Below, piece by piece: positions 44,138-54,864 of a stretch of 64,000 nucleotides of DNA. The notes beneath the pieces were generated by a model. It saw nothing but the letters and a program-made list of their open reading frames with translations, was not told where the DNA came from and did no database searches. The DNA is from AP-15 sp963790875. Its GTDB lineage: Bacteria; Pseudomonadota; Alphaproteobacteria; ATCC43930; CGMCC-115725. The position numbers were made by a program, and so were the translations under genes. Within the stretch, counting starts at the first letter, position 1. The number at the start of each line of letters is the position of its first letter. The stretch lies in the NCBI GenBank assembly GCA_963790875.1, contig CAWBQT010000003.1, forward strand, positions 434,001 to 498,000. The letters are read 5' to 3'.

Positions 44138-45250
44138 ATGGGCCCGTTCCCGCAGGACGCACCAGCCGAGATCTCGACGCAGAACCCGATGGGCACCGAC
44201 GGGTTCGCCTTCGTCGAGTTCGCCGACCCAGAGCCGCAACGGCTGGATGCACTGTTCTCGCTGATGGGTTTTACCCCGGTGGCGCGGCACCGCGCAAAGG
44301 CGATCACCGTCTATCGCCAAGGCGATGTCGATTATCTGGTCAATGCGGAGCCCCTTTCGCACGCCGCGCGTTTCGCGGCCACGCATGGCCCCTCCGCGCC
44401 GGCGATGGGCTTCCGCGTCGTCGATGCGCAGCACGCCTTTCGCCGCGCCCTGGCGCTGGGCGCCGAGCCCGCCGCGCCGGAAGACGGGACGCTGTCGCTG
44501 AACCTGCCGGCGATCAAGGGCATCGGTGGCAGCCTGCTCTATTTCGTCGACCGCTACGGGGCGAGAGGCTCGGTGTACGGCGAAGATTTCGTCTGGCTCG
44601 GCGCTCGTGACCCGCGGCCCGAAGGACTTGGCCTCTATTACCTCGACCATCTGACGCACAATGTCGGACACGGCCGGATGAGCATCTGGGCCGGGTTCTA
44701 CGAGCGGCTTTTCAACTTCCGCGAGATCCGTTATTTCGACATCAAAGGCGAATATACCGGCCTCTTCTCGCGCGCCATGACCAGTCCCGACGGCAAGATC
44801 CGCATCCCGATCAACGAGCCGGCCGACGAGCGCAGCCAGATCCAGGAATATCTCGACGTCTACGGTGGCGAGGGCATTCAGCACATCGCCTGCGGCTGTC
44901 GGGACATCCATGCGACGGTCGAACGCCTGCGCGCGAGCGGCCTCGCGTTCATGCCGGCGCCGCCCGACGCCTATTATGCGCGGGTCGGCGAACGCGTGCC
45001 CGGCCATGGCGAGGCTCTGGCGCGCCTGCGCCGGAACGGCATCCTGATCGACGGGACCGGTGAGACCCAGGGCAGCCCTCCCAAGATCCTGCTGCAGATC
45101 TTCTCGGCCACGCTGCTCGGGCCGATCTTCTTTGAATTCATCGAGCGCAAGGGCGACGACGGGTTCGGCGAAGGCAATTTCCGCGCCCTCTTCGTCTCGA
45201 TCGAGGAGGATCAGCAGCGACGCGGCGTATTCGAGCGGGACGCGGCGTGA
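44138..45250 (+). CDS. hppD: 4-hydroxyphenylpyruvate dioxygenase
   Basis: A 370-residue iron(II) enzyme that converts 4-hydroxyphenylpyruvate to homogentisate in tyrosine catabolism. Its iron ligands are visible: His in YYLDHLTHNVG, His in GEGIQHIACGCRDI, and Glu in GPIFFEFIERKGDDGFGEGN, the last block also being the C-terminal family signature. The N-terminal VOC half is the diverged one (GFTPVARHRAKAITVYRQGD). AAGGAGA precedes the ATG. The stop overlaps hmgA by GTGA, so the two genes are translationally coupled, in pathway order. Confidence 0.95.
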   Translation: MGPFPQDAPAEISTQNPMGTDGFAFVEFADPEPQRLDALFSLMGFTPVARHRAKAITVYRQGDVDYLVNAEPLSHAARFAATHGPSAPAMGFRVVDAQHAFRRALALGAEPAAPEDGTLSLNLPAIKGIGGSLLYFVDRYGARGSVYGEDFVWLGARDPRPEGLGLYYLDHLTHNVGHGRMSIWAGFYERLFNFREIRYFDIKGEYTGLFSRAMTSPDGKIRIPINEPADERSQIQEYLDVYGGEGIQHIACGCRDIHATVERLRASGLAFMPAPPDAYYARVGERVPGHGEALARLRRNGILIDGTGETQGSPPKILLQIFSATLLGPIFFEFIERKGDDGFGEGNFRALFVSIEEDQQRRGVFERDAA

Positions 45251-46575
45251 GCCGGACGCCGATGCCGGCCGGGCGCGCCGGCTACCTCTCCGGCTTCGGC
45301 AACGAGTTCGAAACCGAGGCCTTGCCGGGAGCGCTGCCGATCGGCCGCAACTCGCCGCAGCGCTGCCCCTATGGCCTCTACGCCGAGCAGATCAGCGGCA
45401 CGGCCTTCACGGCGCCGCGCGCCACAAACCGGCGTTCGTGGCTCTACCGCATCCGGCCGACCGTCGCGCATTGGGGTGCGCTTCGCCGGAGCGACGTTTC
45501 CTTGTGGCGCACGGCGCCCTGCGCCGAGGCGGAGGTCCCGCCGGCGCCGATGCGTTGGGACCCGCTGCCGCTGCCCGAGGAGCCGACGACGTTTCCACAG
45601 GGCGTGTGCACGATCACGACGGCCGGAAATGCCGAGCTGCGGGCCGGCATGGCGGCGCATGTCTACCGCTTCACGACAGCGGTGCGCGACGACTACTTCT
45701 GCAATGCCGACGGCGAACTACTCTTCGTGCCGCAGCAAGGCGGGCTGCGCCTCGCGACCGAGTTCGGCATCATCGACGTCGCGCCGGCCGAGATCGCCGT
45801 CGTGCCGCGCGGCGTGAAATTCGGCGTCGAGCTGCCCGACGGCCCGGCGCGCGGCTATCTCTGCGAGAATTACGGCAGCCCGTTCGCGTTGCCGGAACGC
45901 GGGCCGATCGGCGCCAACGGCCTCGCCAACCCGCGTGATTTCCTGGCGCCGGTGGCGGCCTACGAGGACCGCGTCGCGCCGTCGCGGCTGTTCGTCAAAT
46001 CGGGCGGCGGTGTGTGGGAGACCGAGCTCGACCGCTCGCCGTTGGACGTCGTCGCCTGGCACGGCAATTACGCGCCTTACAAATACGATTTGCGTTCCTT
46101 CTGCCCGGTCGGGCCGGTGCTGTTCGACCATGCCGACCCGAGCCTCTTTACGGTCTTGACCTCGGCGAGCGAGCTTCCCGGCACGGCGAACGTCGATTTC
46201 GTCATCTTCCCCGAGCGGTGGCTGGTGGCCGAGAACACCTTCCGCCCGCCCTGGTATCATCTGAACGTCATGAGCGAGTTCATGGGGCTCGTCACCGGCA
46301 CCTACGACGCCAAGCCGCAAGGCTTCGTCCCGGGCGGCTTTTCGCTGCACAATACGATGCTGCCGCACGGCCCCGACCGGGAGGCCTTCGAGACGGCGAG
46401 CCATGCCGAACTCGCGCCGCACAAGCTCGCCGGCACGCTCGCCTTCATGTTCGAGACGCGGTTCCGGCAGAACGTGACGGCCTATGCGGCGCAGAGCGCG
46501 GCGCTGCAGCCGCAATACGGCGCCTATGGGCGGGGCTTGCGCGCGCTCTTCGATCCGGACCGGCGCGAACCCTAG
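45247..46575 (+). CDS. hmgA: Homogentisate 1,2-dioxygenase
   Basis: A 442-residue iron(II) enzyme that opens the homogentisate ring to maleylacetoacetate, the step after hppD. SGFGNEFETEALPGALP is the family N-terminus. FVIFPERWLVAENTFRPPWY with HLNVMSEFMG supplies His and Glu of the metal site, and GGFSLHNTMLPHGPD the other His. The GTG start overlaps hppD. The following isomerase and fumarylacetoacetase are not in the window; the next gene, converging from the right, is livF only 12 bp away. Confidence 0.95.
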   Translation: MSRTPMPAGRAGYLSGFGNEFETEALPGALPIGRNSPQRCPYGLYAEQISGTAFTAPRATNRRSWLYRIRPTVAHWGALRRSDVSLWRTAPCAEAEVPPAPMRWDPLPLPEEPTTFPQGVCTITTAGNAELRAGMAAHVYRFTTAVRDDYFCNADGELLFVPQQGGLRLATEFGIIDVAPAEIAVVPRGVKFGVELPDGPARGYLCENYGSPFALPERGPIGANGLANPRDFLAPVAAYEDRVAPSRLFVKSGGGVWETELDRSPLDVVAWHGNYAPYKYDLRSFCPVGPVLFDHADPSLFTVLTSASELPGTANVDFVIFPERWLVAENTFRPPWYHLNVMSEFMGLVTGTYDAKPQGFVPGGFSLHNTMLPHGPDREAFETASHAELAPHKLAGTLAFMFETRFRQNVTAYAAQSAALQPQYGAYGRGLRALFDPDRREP

Positions 46576-46587
46576 AGGCGCCCGCCG

Positions 46588-47291
<704 letters not shown>

Positions 47292-47295
<4 letters not shown>

Positions 47296-48047
47296 ACCGC
47301 GGTTTTGCCGAGATAGACCGCACGCACGCGATGATCGGCGGAAATCGTCGACGGGGTTCCGCGGGTCAGAATGCGACCCTGCACCAGCACCACGATCTCG
47401 TGCGCGAAACGGAACACGACATCCATATCGTGTTCGATGATCAGGATAGCGATGCTGCCGGGCAGGCGGTCGAGCGCCCGATGGATCACCTCGGTTTCGT
47501 GCGACGGAACGCCGGCCGCCGGCTCATCGAGCAGCAAAACCCGAGGCCGCAGCGACAGCGCGATGGCAATTTCGAGCAGCCGTTGCACGCCGTAGGGAAG
47601 CTGTGATACGCGGCGGTCGGCGACGCCGCCGATCTCCATCTCTTCGAGCCTCTTCTGCGCCTCGTCGAGGCAGCCGCGCCACGCTTTGCCGAACCGCAGC
47701 ATCCGCCATGCGAACCCTTCGCGCTCGGCGACGGCGATTGCGACGTTGTCACGCGCCGTATTGTCGAACAGCAAGGTGCTGATCTGATGTGTCCGCACCA
47801 AGCCGCGCCTGACCCGTTGCTCGGAACGAAGGCCCGCCAGGCTCTCGCCTGCCAGCGCAATCGTCCCGCCATCCGGTTCGAGAAAGCCGGTCAGCAAGTT
47901 GACGAAAGTCGTCTTGCCGGCGCCATTAGGGCCGATCAACGCCGCCCGAGCACCGGGTGCCAAGTCAAGATCAATCGCCTGCGCGACGACCAGCGCGCCG
48001 AAGCTCTTCGCGAGACCGCGAACCGACAGGGCGGGCGTCCCGGTCAT
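47292..48047 (-). CDS. livG: Branched-chain amino acid-type ABC transporter ATP-binding protein LivG
   Basis: A 251-residue ATPase: Walker A LIGPNGAGKTTFVNLLTG, signature SQLPYGVQRLLEIAIALSL, Walker B LLLDEPAAGVPSHET. FGALVVAQAIDLDLAPGARA is the N-terminal block. The frame is open far upstream, but the ATG at 48047, overlapping the livM stop (ATGA) with AGGAAA before it, is clearly the start. LivG and LivF form the ATPase heterodimer. Confidence 0.93.
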
Positions 48048-49018
48048 TTTCCTGCCTTGCCGGCCCGCCAGCGGTCGCGCAGCCGCAAGGCGGCGGGCCC
48101 GAGATCCAACAAGCCGCCTTCCAGCAGCAGCACGGTCGCGATGAGCATGCCGCCGACGACGAATTCCCAGAAGAACGGGCTGATTTTTGCGCAATAGTCC
48201 TGCACTACGAAGTAGATCGTCGTGCCGAGAAAGGCGCCGTAGAGGCGCCGCGTGCCGCCGAGAATCAGCGCGACGGTCACGATCCCCGAGGTCAACAGGC
48301 TCAGTACGGACAACCCGACGAAGCGGGTTGCGTGCGCCGAAAGCGCGCCTGCCGATCCGGCCATCGCGGCCGAGATCGTGTAGATCGCGAGCAGGCGCAA
48401 CCAGACCGGCGTGCCGATGGCGCGCATGCGTCGCGGGTTTTGGCGAATGCCGTCGAGCGAGCGACCGAACGGCGAATGGACGATCCGCCACGCGATGAGA
48501 AACCAGCCGAATAGCACGATCAGCGCGTAGACGTAGGCCGTCTTGCCGAAGATGTTGAACTCGAAGACGCCGAAGATCGGGTCGAGCCGGATGCCTTGCA
48601 GCCCGTCGTCGCCGCCGGTCAGGCTCTGCGCCTGATTGGCGTATGCGGAAAGCACCGACACGATCGCCAGGGTCAGCATCAAGAACGTGACGCCGCTGGT
48701 ATGCAGGATCATCGCCCCGGTGATCGCGCCGAACAGGGCGGCGACGCCGATCGCCGCCAGATGGCCGAGGATCGGGTCGGGCGAGACGTGGATCGCGAAC
48801 AGCCCTGCCGCATAGGCGCCCAGACCGAAAAAGCCGGCATGTCCCAAGGTAAGGATGCCGGCATAGCCGAGCGCCAAGTCGAGCGACATGGCGAACAGCA
48901 CCCAGATCATGACCTGGGTGCCGAAGCTCAAATCACCCGAGGCGGCATAGAAATAGACGATCGCGATCGCCCAAGGCAGTACGTGCCCGATCGTCGCCAG
49001 ACCTCGACGGACCCGCAT
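48044..49018 (-). CDS. livM: Branched-chain amino acid-type ABC transporter permease LivM
   Basis: A 324-residue permease with about ten membrane helices. MSLDLALGYAGILTLGHAGF is the LivM signature near the N-terminus, and SPFGRSLDGIRQNPRRMRAI is the cytoplasmic EAA-type loop that contacts the ATPases. The ATG at 49018 overlaps the end of livH in a TGATG arrangement. Confidence 0.92.
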   Translation of the reverse strand: MRVRRGLATIGHVLPWAIAIVYFYAASGDLSFGTQVMIWVLFAMSLDLALGYAGILTLGHAGFFGLGAYAAGLFAIHVSPDPILGHLAAIGVAALFGAITGAMILHTSGVTFLMLTLAIVSVLSAYANQAQSLTGGDDGLQGIRLDPIFGVFEFNIFGKTAYVYALIVLFGWFLIAWRIVHSPFGRSLDGIRQNPRRMRAIGTPVWLRLLAIYTISAAMAGSAGALSAHATRFVGLSVLSLLTSGIVTVALILGGTRRLYGAFLGTTIYFVVQDYCAKISPFFWEFVVGGMLIATVLLLEGGLLDLGPAALRLRDRWRAGKAGK

Positions 49019-49887
49019 CACGCCAGCGATCTCGGCGGCCAGAGACCCCGCGGCCGCCACAACAGCAGCGCGAAGACAGCCGCGTAGAGCAGGTAGGGCG
49101 CGGCCTCGGGCACGAAGTATTTACCGAGTGTATCTATGATTTCGAGCGCCATGGCAGCAATGAACGAGCCGCCAAAACTGCCCTCGCCGCCGACGATCAC
49201 CACGACCAGGAACAAGACGATGTATTCCAGCGCATAATTCGGCTCGAGCGACAGGATCCCGGCGCCGATCGCGCCGCCGAGCCCGGCTAGCGCGCAGCCG
49301 ACGACGAAGGTGAAGGTGAACAACAGGTTCACGTCGATGCCGACGGCCCGCGCCATGCGGGGATTGTCGACCGCGGCGCGCAGCCTGGCGCCGTAGATCG
49401 AGCCGTCGACGACGAACCACAGCACCGCCGCGATCGCCACGCCGACCGCGATCAGGAACAGCCGGTAGGCCGGATAGTCGCGAAATCCGATGTCGATCGG
49501 CCGGGTCAAGTAGGCCGGGAACACGACGGGATAGGGAAAGGCGCCGAAGATTGCGGTGATCGCCCCGGTTGTAACGAAGACGATGCCGATGGTCAGCAGC
49601 ACCTGGGCAAGCTCGCCCTTGCGGTAGAGCGGGCGATAGACCGTGATTTCGGCGATCGCCCCGAGCGCCGCCGCGACGACCGTGGCGGCGATCGCCGCCA
49701 GATAGAAATTTCCGCCGTTTTGCGTCAGATAACCCGCCACGTAACCGCCGATCATCGCAAAGGCGCCATGCGCGAGGTTGACGAGGCGCATCAAGCCCAT
49801 CGTCACGGTAAGGCCGACCGAAATGAGAAACAGGATCATCCCATAGGAAATGCCGTCCAACAGGACGGTCAATGCAAAGGACAGCAT
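49018..49887 (-). CDS. livH: Branched-chain amino acid-type ABC transporter permease LivH
   Basis: A 289-residue permease. GISYGMILFLISVGLTVTMG and LMRLVNLAHGAFAMIGGYVA form the LivH opening; GARLRAAVDNPRMARAVGID is the coupling loop. It pairs with LivM. The start is the ATG at 49887, about 100 bp after livK; that gap has no gene. Confidence 0.92.
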   Translation of the reverse strand: MLSFALTVLLDGISYGMILFLISVGLTVTMGLMRLVNLAHGAFAMIGGYVAGYLTQNGGNFYLAAIAATVVAAALGAIAEITVYRPLYRKGELAQVLLTIGIVFVTTGAITAIFGAFPYPVVFPAYLTRPIDIGFRDYPAYRLFLIAVGVAIAAVLWFVVDGSIYGARLRAAVDNPRMARAVGIDVNLLFTFTFVVGCALAGLGGAIGAGILSLEPNYALEYIVLFLVVVIVGGEGSFGGSFIAAMALEIIDTLGKYFVPEAAPYLLYAAVFALLLWRPRGLWPPRSLA

Positions 49888-49987
49888 TGTTCGGCTCGGG
49901 GTTCGGCTCGCGTTCCGGACAGTGAGAGGCCGGCTCGCGGAGCCTGCCGGGCCGCCGGCGCCGCATGCCGATCGGCGAAGAAGACCG

Positions 49988-51187
49988 TCAGTTGGGCTTC
50001 AGCGGATGATCAATCTTCCACGGGTCCTTCACCATGTCGACCTCGCCGATATCGACATTGACGAGCTTCCCATCCTGCTTCTCGACCCGGCGGATATAGA
50101 TGTTCTGAATGATGTCCCGCTCGACCGGATCGATCTCGACCGACCCGCGTGGGCTGTCGAACTTTTTTCCCCTGAAGAAGTCGATGTATTTGAGACCGTC
50201 GGCATCGGGGCCAAGCGCCGCCACCGCTTGCTGGATCAGCATCGTGCCGTCCCACGCCGCGACCGAAGCGATGTCCGGGACCGCCTTGTCGCCGTACATC
50301 TTCCTGAGCTGCGCCTTCAGCAGGAGGTTGGCCGGGTTCTTGTTGGTCTCGGTATAATGGAGGCTGGTTACCGTGCCGATGATGTCGTCGGTGAAGTTTG
50401 GCAGGAACAGCTGCTGCGTCTCGCCGCCGCCGAGCAGCTTGATCCCCGCCGCCTTCAGGCCGCGCTCGACATAGGCCTTGACGAAGGCGACCGACGGCGA
50501 TCCGGCCGGCTGGAACATGTAGAGCGCGTCCGGTTTTGCCTCCAGCACGCGTTCCATGTAGGCCGAGAAATTGGTCTCCTGCTGCGGCGTGCGCGCGCTG
50601 CCGACGATCGTGCCGCCGGCGCCGGTAAAGGTCTTGATGAAATACTTCTCGGCGTCATAGCCGGGCGCGTAGTCGCTGACGATGACGTAGACGCGTTTGA
50701 TGCCGTGGGCGACCGCCCACGGGCCCAACGGCGCCACGTCCTGCGGTACTGTCTGGCTGACACGTACGAAATATGGCGACATGCGCGTGATCGAGGAGGT
50801 CGCCGCGTTCATGATGACGACCGGCACCTTGGCCTCCTGCGAGACGTCGGCCAACGCCATCGCGTAGGGCGACAATTCGAGACCGGTCAGAAACTTGACG
50901 TGGTCGCGCAAGATCAGTTCCTCGGCCAGTTGCTTGGCCTTGTCGGGGCCCTGGCTCGCCGCGTCGCGGTAGACAAACCGGATTTCGATCCCCTTGCCGT
51001 CCGATCCTTGGACGGTGCTGCCGTGGAGTGCCTGATAGGCCTCGACCGCCTGCTGGAACTGAGTTCCCCAGGTGGCAAACGCGCCGGTGTAGGAAGCGAT
51101 CAACCCCACTTTGACGACATCGGCGAGTGCCGGGATGGCCGATAGCATCAGCAGCGCTCCGACGACGATTCCAAGAAGTCGCTGCAT
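49988..51187 (-). CDS. livK: Liv-type ABC transporter substrate-binding protein
   Basis: A 399-residue periplasmic binding protein. The ATG at 51187 behind GGGAGGA gives a good signal peptide (LLGIVVGALLMLSAIPALAD). VKVGLIASYTGAFATWGTQF opens the type-1 periplasmic domain. MNAATSSITRMSPYFVRVSQ and PQQETNFSAYMERVLEAKPD are ligand-lobe segments. First gene of the operon, so it probably has the promoter. Family members bind amino acids, amides, urea or aromatic acids; no residue pattern here decides among them. Confidence 0.9.
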   Translation of the reverse strand: MQRLLGIVVGALLMLSAIPALADVVKVGLIASYTGAFATWGTQFQQAVEAYQALHGSTVQGSDGKGIEIRFVYRDAASQGPDKAKQLAEELILRDHVKFLTGLELSPYAMALADVSQEAKVPVVIMNAATSSITRMSPYFVRVSQTVPQDVAPLGPWAVAHGIKRVYVIVSDYAPGYDAEKYFIKTFTGAGGTIVGSARTPQQETNFSAYMERVLEAKPDALYMFQPAGSPSVAFVKAYVERGLKAAGIKLLGGGETQQLFLPNFTDDIIGTVTSLHYTETNKNPANLLLKAQLRKMYGDKAVPDIASVAAWDGTMLIQQAVAALGPDADGLKYIDFFRGKKFDSPRGSVEIDPVERDIIQNIYIRRVEKQDGKLVNVDIGEVDMVKDPWKIDHPLKPN

Positions 51188-51415
51188 CGCTGATCCTCCC
51201 CGAACGTGCTCTTCGACACGGATGTTAGAGGTTAGCACGTTCTTTCACGACGTGCCCGAATTGGTCGCTTGGTCACCGGCCAGGCCGTTGCCCCGGCTCC
51301 GGACCCACGGTTGGGGTCGGTGGCGCCGCGCGCCCGATTGCGCCTGGGGCAGTCCGGCGAATAGAGTTAAGTTAGCGTCGGCAAACGGCGCCGATCCGAG
51401 GGAGGAGAAACAGCC

Positions 51416-51868
51416 ATGGTCAAGCTGCGCGTCAACGGGCAGCAGCAGAGCTTCGATGGCGATCCGTCGATGCCGCTCCTCTGGTATCTGCGCGACGAAC
51501 TCGGCCTGACAGGCACGAAGTTCGGCTGCGGCATGGCGCTCTGCGGCGCCTGCACGGTCCATATCGACGGCCAGGCGACGCGCGCCTGCATCACCGCGGT
51601 CAGCGAGACCGACGGCCGCACGGTGGTGACGATTGAAGGCCTCGATCCCGACGGCAACCACCCCGTGCAGAAAGCCTGGCGCAGCTTCAACGTGCCGCAA
51701 TGCGGCTATTGCCAGGCCGGGCAAATCATGCAGGCGGCGGCCCTGTTGGCGACGACGAAGAACCCGTCGGAGGCCGAGATCGTCAGCGCCATGAGCGGCA
51801 ACATCTGTCGCTGCGGCTGCTATCAGCGCATCACCGCCGCCATCAAGGCGGCCGCGACGGGAGCGTGA
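51416..51868 (+). CDS. Molybdenum hydroxylase [2Fe-2S] subunit (isoquinoline 1-oxidoreductase alpha-like)
   Basis: A 150-residue iron-sulfur protein. The plant-type cluster is in FGCGMALCGACTVHIDGQAT, the second cluster in VPQCGYCQAGQIMQAAALL and NICRCGCYQRI. This is the small subunit of a xanthine-dehydrogenase-family enzyme that moves electrons out of the molybdenum site. GGGAGGAGAA precedes the ATG. The next gene, one base beyond its stop, encodes the large subunit. Confidence 0.94.
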   Translation: MVKLRVNGQQQSFDGDPSMPLLWYLRDELGLTGTKFGCGMALCGACTVHIDGQATRACITAVSETDGRTVVTIEGLDPDGNHPVQKAWRSFNVPQCGYCQAGQIMQAAALLATTKNPSEAEIVSAMSGNICRCGCYQRITAAIKAAATGA

Positions 51869-51869
51869 C

Positions 51870-54182
51870 ATGACCCCGCCTGACATGAGCTTCCTCAACC
51901 TCGCGATCGAGAACGTCAGCCGCCGCGGCTTCCTGCGCGGCCTCTTGGCCACCGGCGGCCTCGTCATCGCCGCCGAACTCCTGCCGGGGCGCGCGGCGTT
52001 CGCCTACGCCACCGGGGCGGCCAAGATGCCGGGAGGCGTCGTCACCGACCCGCATGTCTTCGTCTCGATCGACCCGAGCGGCATCGTGACAATCATCGCG
52101 CATCGCGCCGAGATGGGCACCGGCACCCGCACCAGCCTGCCGATGGTCGTCGCCGAGGAGCTCGACGCCGACTGGTCGCGCGTGCGCGTCAAGCAATCGC
52201 CGGGCGACGAGAAGAAATACGGCAACCAGAACACCGACGGCTCGCGCAGCCTGCGCCATTTCCTGCAGCCGATGCGGCAGGTCGGTGCGACGGCGCGGCG
52301 CATGCTGGAAATCGCGGCGGCCGAGCGCTGGGCGGTCGACGTCGCCGAGGTCGAGGCGCAATACCACGAGGTCGTGCACAAGCCTACCGGCCGCAAGCTC
52401 GGCTACGGCGAGCTGGCCGCCGCGGCGAGCGCGCTGTCGACGCCGCCGCCGGCAGAGATCAAGCTCAAGGACGCGGCTTCCTTCCGCTATCTCGGCAAAG
52501 GCAATGTGCAGATCGTCGACCTGTTCGACATCACGACCGGCCGCGCCGGCTACGGCATCGACGCCAAGCTACCCGGCATGAAATATGCGGTCGTCGCCCG
52601 GCCGCCGGTGCTCGGCGGCAAGCTCGCCTCCTATGACGGCGCGGCGGCGATGAAAGTGCCGGGCGTCGAAAAGATCGTCGTCCTCGAAGGCACGCCGCCG
52701 CCGGCCAAGTTCCAGCCGGTTGGTGGAGTCGCGATCGTCGCCGCCAACACCTGGGCCGCGATCAAAGGGCGCGACGCACTCAAGCTCAGCTGGGACGACG
52801 GGCCGCACGGCATTTACAATTCTGCCGCCTACAAGGCGCAGCTCCAAGCGACGGCGGGGCAGCCGTGCAAGATCGTGCGCAACGACGGCGACGTCGACAA
52901 GGCGCTCGCCACGGCGGCGAAGACCGTCTCGGCCGAGTATTACATTCCGCACCTCGCGCATGCATCGATGGAGCCGCCCTCCGCCACGGCACGCGTCGCC
53001 GACGGCAAGTGCGAGGTCTGGGCGCCGGTGCAGAGCCCCGGCGAAACGCAGGACGAACTGGTCCAGAAGTTCGGGCTGCCGCGCGACGCCGTGACTGTCA
53101 ACGTCACGCTGTTGGGCGGCGGGTTCGGGCGCAAGTCGAAATGCGACTTCGTGCTCGAAGCGGCGCTGTTGTCGCGCGAAATGGGCGGCGCGCCAGTCAA
53201 GGTTGTCTGGACTCGCGAGGACGACCTGCACAACGACTACCTCCACACCGTCTCGCTCGAACGCCTCGACGCCGGGATCGACGGCCAGGGCCATGTCGTC
53301 GCCTGGCGGCATCGCAGCGTCGCGCCGACCATCGCGGCGATCTTTACCAAGGACCCGAAGCACGAATCGCCGGGCGAGCTCGGCATGGGTCTGATCGACG
53401 TGCCGTTCGACATCCCCAATCTGCGCTGCGAGAACGGCGAGGCCGAGGCGCATACCCGGATCGGCTGGTTCCGCAGCGTGTCGAACATCCCGCACGGCTT
53501 TGCGGTGCAGTCCTTCGCCGATGAAATCGCCCACGCCCTCGGCCGGGATCCGAAGGAGGTCCTGATCGAGCTGATCGGACCGCCGCGCATCGTCGACCCG
53601 CGCAAGTCGCAGGACGTCGGGGCCTTCCCAAACTACGGCGACCCGTTCGAGACCTACCCGATCGATACGGCAAGGCTGCGGCGCGTCGTCGACGTCGTCG
53701 CCGAGAAGGCCGAGTGGGGCAGGTCATTGCCGCCGGGGCACGGCCAGGGCATCGCCGTGCATCGCAGCTTTTTGAGCTATGTCGCGACCGTCGTCGAGGT
53801 CGCGGTCGACGCCAAAGGCAAGTTGTCGGTGCCGCGGGTCGACACCGCGATCGACTGCGGCTTTGCCGCCAATCCGGAACGCATCCGCTCGCAGATCGAA
53901 GGGGCCGCGGTGATGGGGCTCGGCATCGCCAAATACGGCGAGATCAGCTTCAGGAACGGCCGGGTGCAGCAGAACAATTTCGACGGCTTCCAAGTGACCC
54001 GCATCGACGAATCCCCGGCCGTCACGCATGTGCACATCATCCCGGCCGGCATCGATGTGCCATCGAGCGGCGTCGGCGAACCCGGGCTCCCGCCCTTCTC
54101 GCCGGCGCTGTGCAACGCGATCTTTGCGGCCACCGGCAAGCGCATCCGCCGGCTGCCGATCGGCAATCAACTCGCCAGCTGA
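51870..54182 (+). CDS. Xanthine dehydrogenase family molybdopterin-binding subunit (IorB-like), Tat-exported
   Basis: A 770-residue large subunit of a periplasmic molybdenum hydroxylase. A twin-arginine signal (SRRGFLRGLLATGGLVIAAE) shows export in folded form, with the small subunit presumably carried along. The cofactor regions include GGGFGRKSKCDFVLEAALLS and the C-terminal GVGEPGLPPFSPALCNAIFA, whose Glu is the catalytic base in this family. It resembles isoquinoline 1-oxidoreductase beta, which hydroxylates N-heteroaromatics or oxidises aldehydes. A cytochrome c subunit common in such operons is replaced here by a Rieske protein and a PQQ dehydrogenase. Confidence 0.92.
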   Translation: MTPPDMSFLNLAIENVSRRGFLRGLLATGGLVIAAELLPGRAAFAYATGAAKMPGGVVTDPHVFVSIDPSGIVTIIAHRAEMGTGTRTSLPMVVAEELDADWSRVRVKQSPGDEKKYGNQNTDGSRSLRHFLQPMRQVGATARRMLEIAAAERWAVDVAEVEAQYHEVVHKPTGRKLGYGELAAAASALSTPPPAEIKLKDAASFRYLGKGNVQIVDLFDITTGRAGYGIDAKLPGMKYAVVARPPVLGGKLASYDGAAAMKVPGVEKIVVLEGTPPPAKFQPVGGVAIVAANTWAAIKGRDALKLSWDDGPHGIYNSAAYKAQLQATAGQPCKIVRNDGDVDKALATAAKTVSAEYYIPHLAHASMEPPSATARVADGKCEVWAPVQSPGETQDELVQKFGLPRDAVTVNVTLLGGGFGRKSKCDFVLEAALLSREMGGAPVKVVWTREDDLHNDYLHTVSLERLDAGIDGQGHVVAWRHRSVAPTIAAIFTKDPKHESPGELGMGLIDVPFDIPNLRCENGEAEAHTRIGWFRSVSNIPHGFAVQSFADEIAHALGRDPKEVLIELIGPPRIVDPRKSQDVGAFPNYGDPFETYPIDTARLRRVVDVVAEKAEWGRSLPPGHGQGIAVHRSFLSYVATVVEVAVDAKGKLSVPRVDTAIDCGFAANPERIRSQIEGAAVMGLGIAKYGEISFRNGRVQQNNFDGFQVTRIDESPAVTHVHIIPAGIDVPSSGVGEPGLPPFSPALCNAIFAATGKRIRRLPIGNQLAS

Positions 54183-54239
54183 GACAAGGGCGGCGGCGCG
54201 CGTTTTGTGCCGCCGCCCTGCCTCGATCGAGGGCGACCG

Positions 54240-54833
54240 ATGAAACCTCGAGAGCAGGGCGGACGCGGTCCCCTGGCGACGGCGGGCGGGATCGGTCGGC
54301 GAACCGCCTTGGCGGCGGGTCTCGCCCTCGTCGTCACGCCACGATCGGTCCTGGCCCAAACCGATCCGAAACGCGAGCGGCCGCATGAAGGCGACGTGCT
54401 GGTCAAGATCGGCGACGCCGACCCGGCTCCATTGAAACCCGGCGATCTGCCGCTCGGCGGCCCGCCAACAATGGCCTGGCCGATGGACCCGGCGACGAAA
54501 ACCGTGTGCGACGGCACCCGGCTCAATCGGGTGCTGCTGCTTCGCCTCGACCCGTCCGGCTTCGATCCGGTTACCCGGGCGCGCGCGGCCGACGGCGTCG
54601 TCGCCTATTCGGCCATCTGCCCGCACGCCGGTTGCGAGGTGTCGAAATGGCTCGCCGAAACCCAACGGCTCGAATGCCCCTGCCATTTTTCGCAATATGA
54701 CCCAAAGGCCGGAGCCACGGTGGTCGGCGGGCCGTCGCCGCACGCCCTGCCGGCGCTGCCGCTGAAAAGCGTCGACGGGCGCCTTATCGTCGCCCGGCCC
54801 TTTACCGGCCGCGTCGGATTTCAGCAGGTCTGA
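54240..54833 (+). CDS. Periplasmic Rieske [2Fe-2S] protein
   Basis: A 197-residue protein beginning at the ATG at 54240 behind GAGGGC. A signal-like segment contains RRTALAAGLALVVTPRSVLA, which could be Tat-type. The cluster ligands are CPHAGCEVSKWL and CPCHFSQYDPKAG, followed by GGPSPHALPALPL, as in bc1-type Rieske proteins, though the protein lacks other bc1 subunits nearby. It probably carries electrons between the molybdenum hydroxylase or the PQQ dehydrogenase and the respiratory chain. It lies 57 bp after the molybdenum subunit. Confidence 0.88.
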   Translation: MKPREQGGRGPLATAGGIGRRTALAAGLALVVTPRSVLAQTDPKRERPHEGDVLVKIGDADPAPLKPGDLPLGGPPTMAWPMDPATKTVCDGTRLNRVLLLRLDPSGFDPVTRARAADGVVAYSAICPHAGCEVSKWLAETQRLECPCHFSQYDPKAGATVVGGPSPHALPALPLKSVDGRLIVARPFTGRVGFQQV

Positions 54834-54864
54834 AGCAACGCAACACGGACGAGGGGGAAAAGCC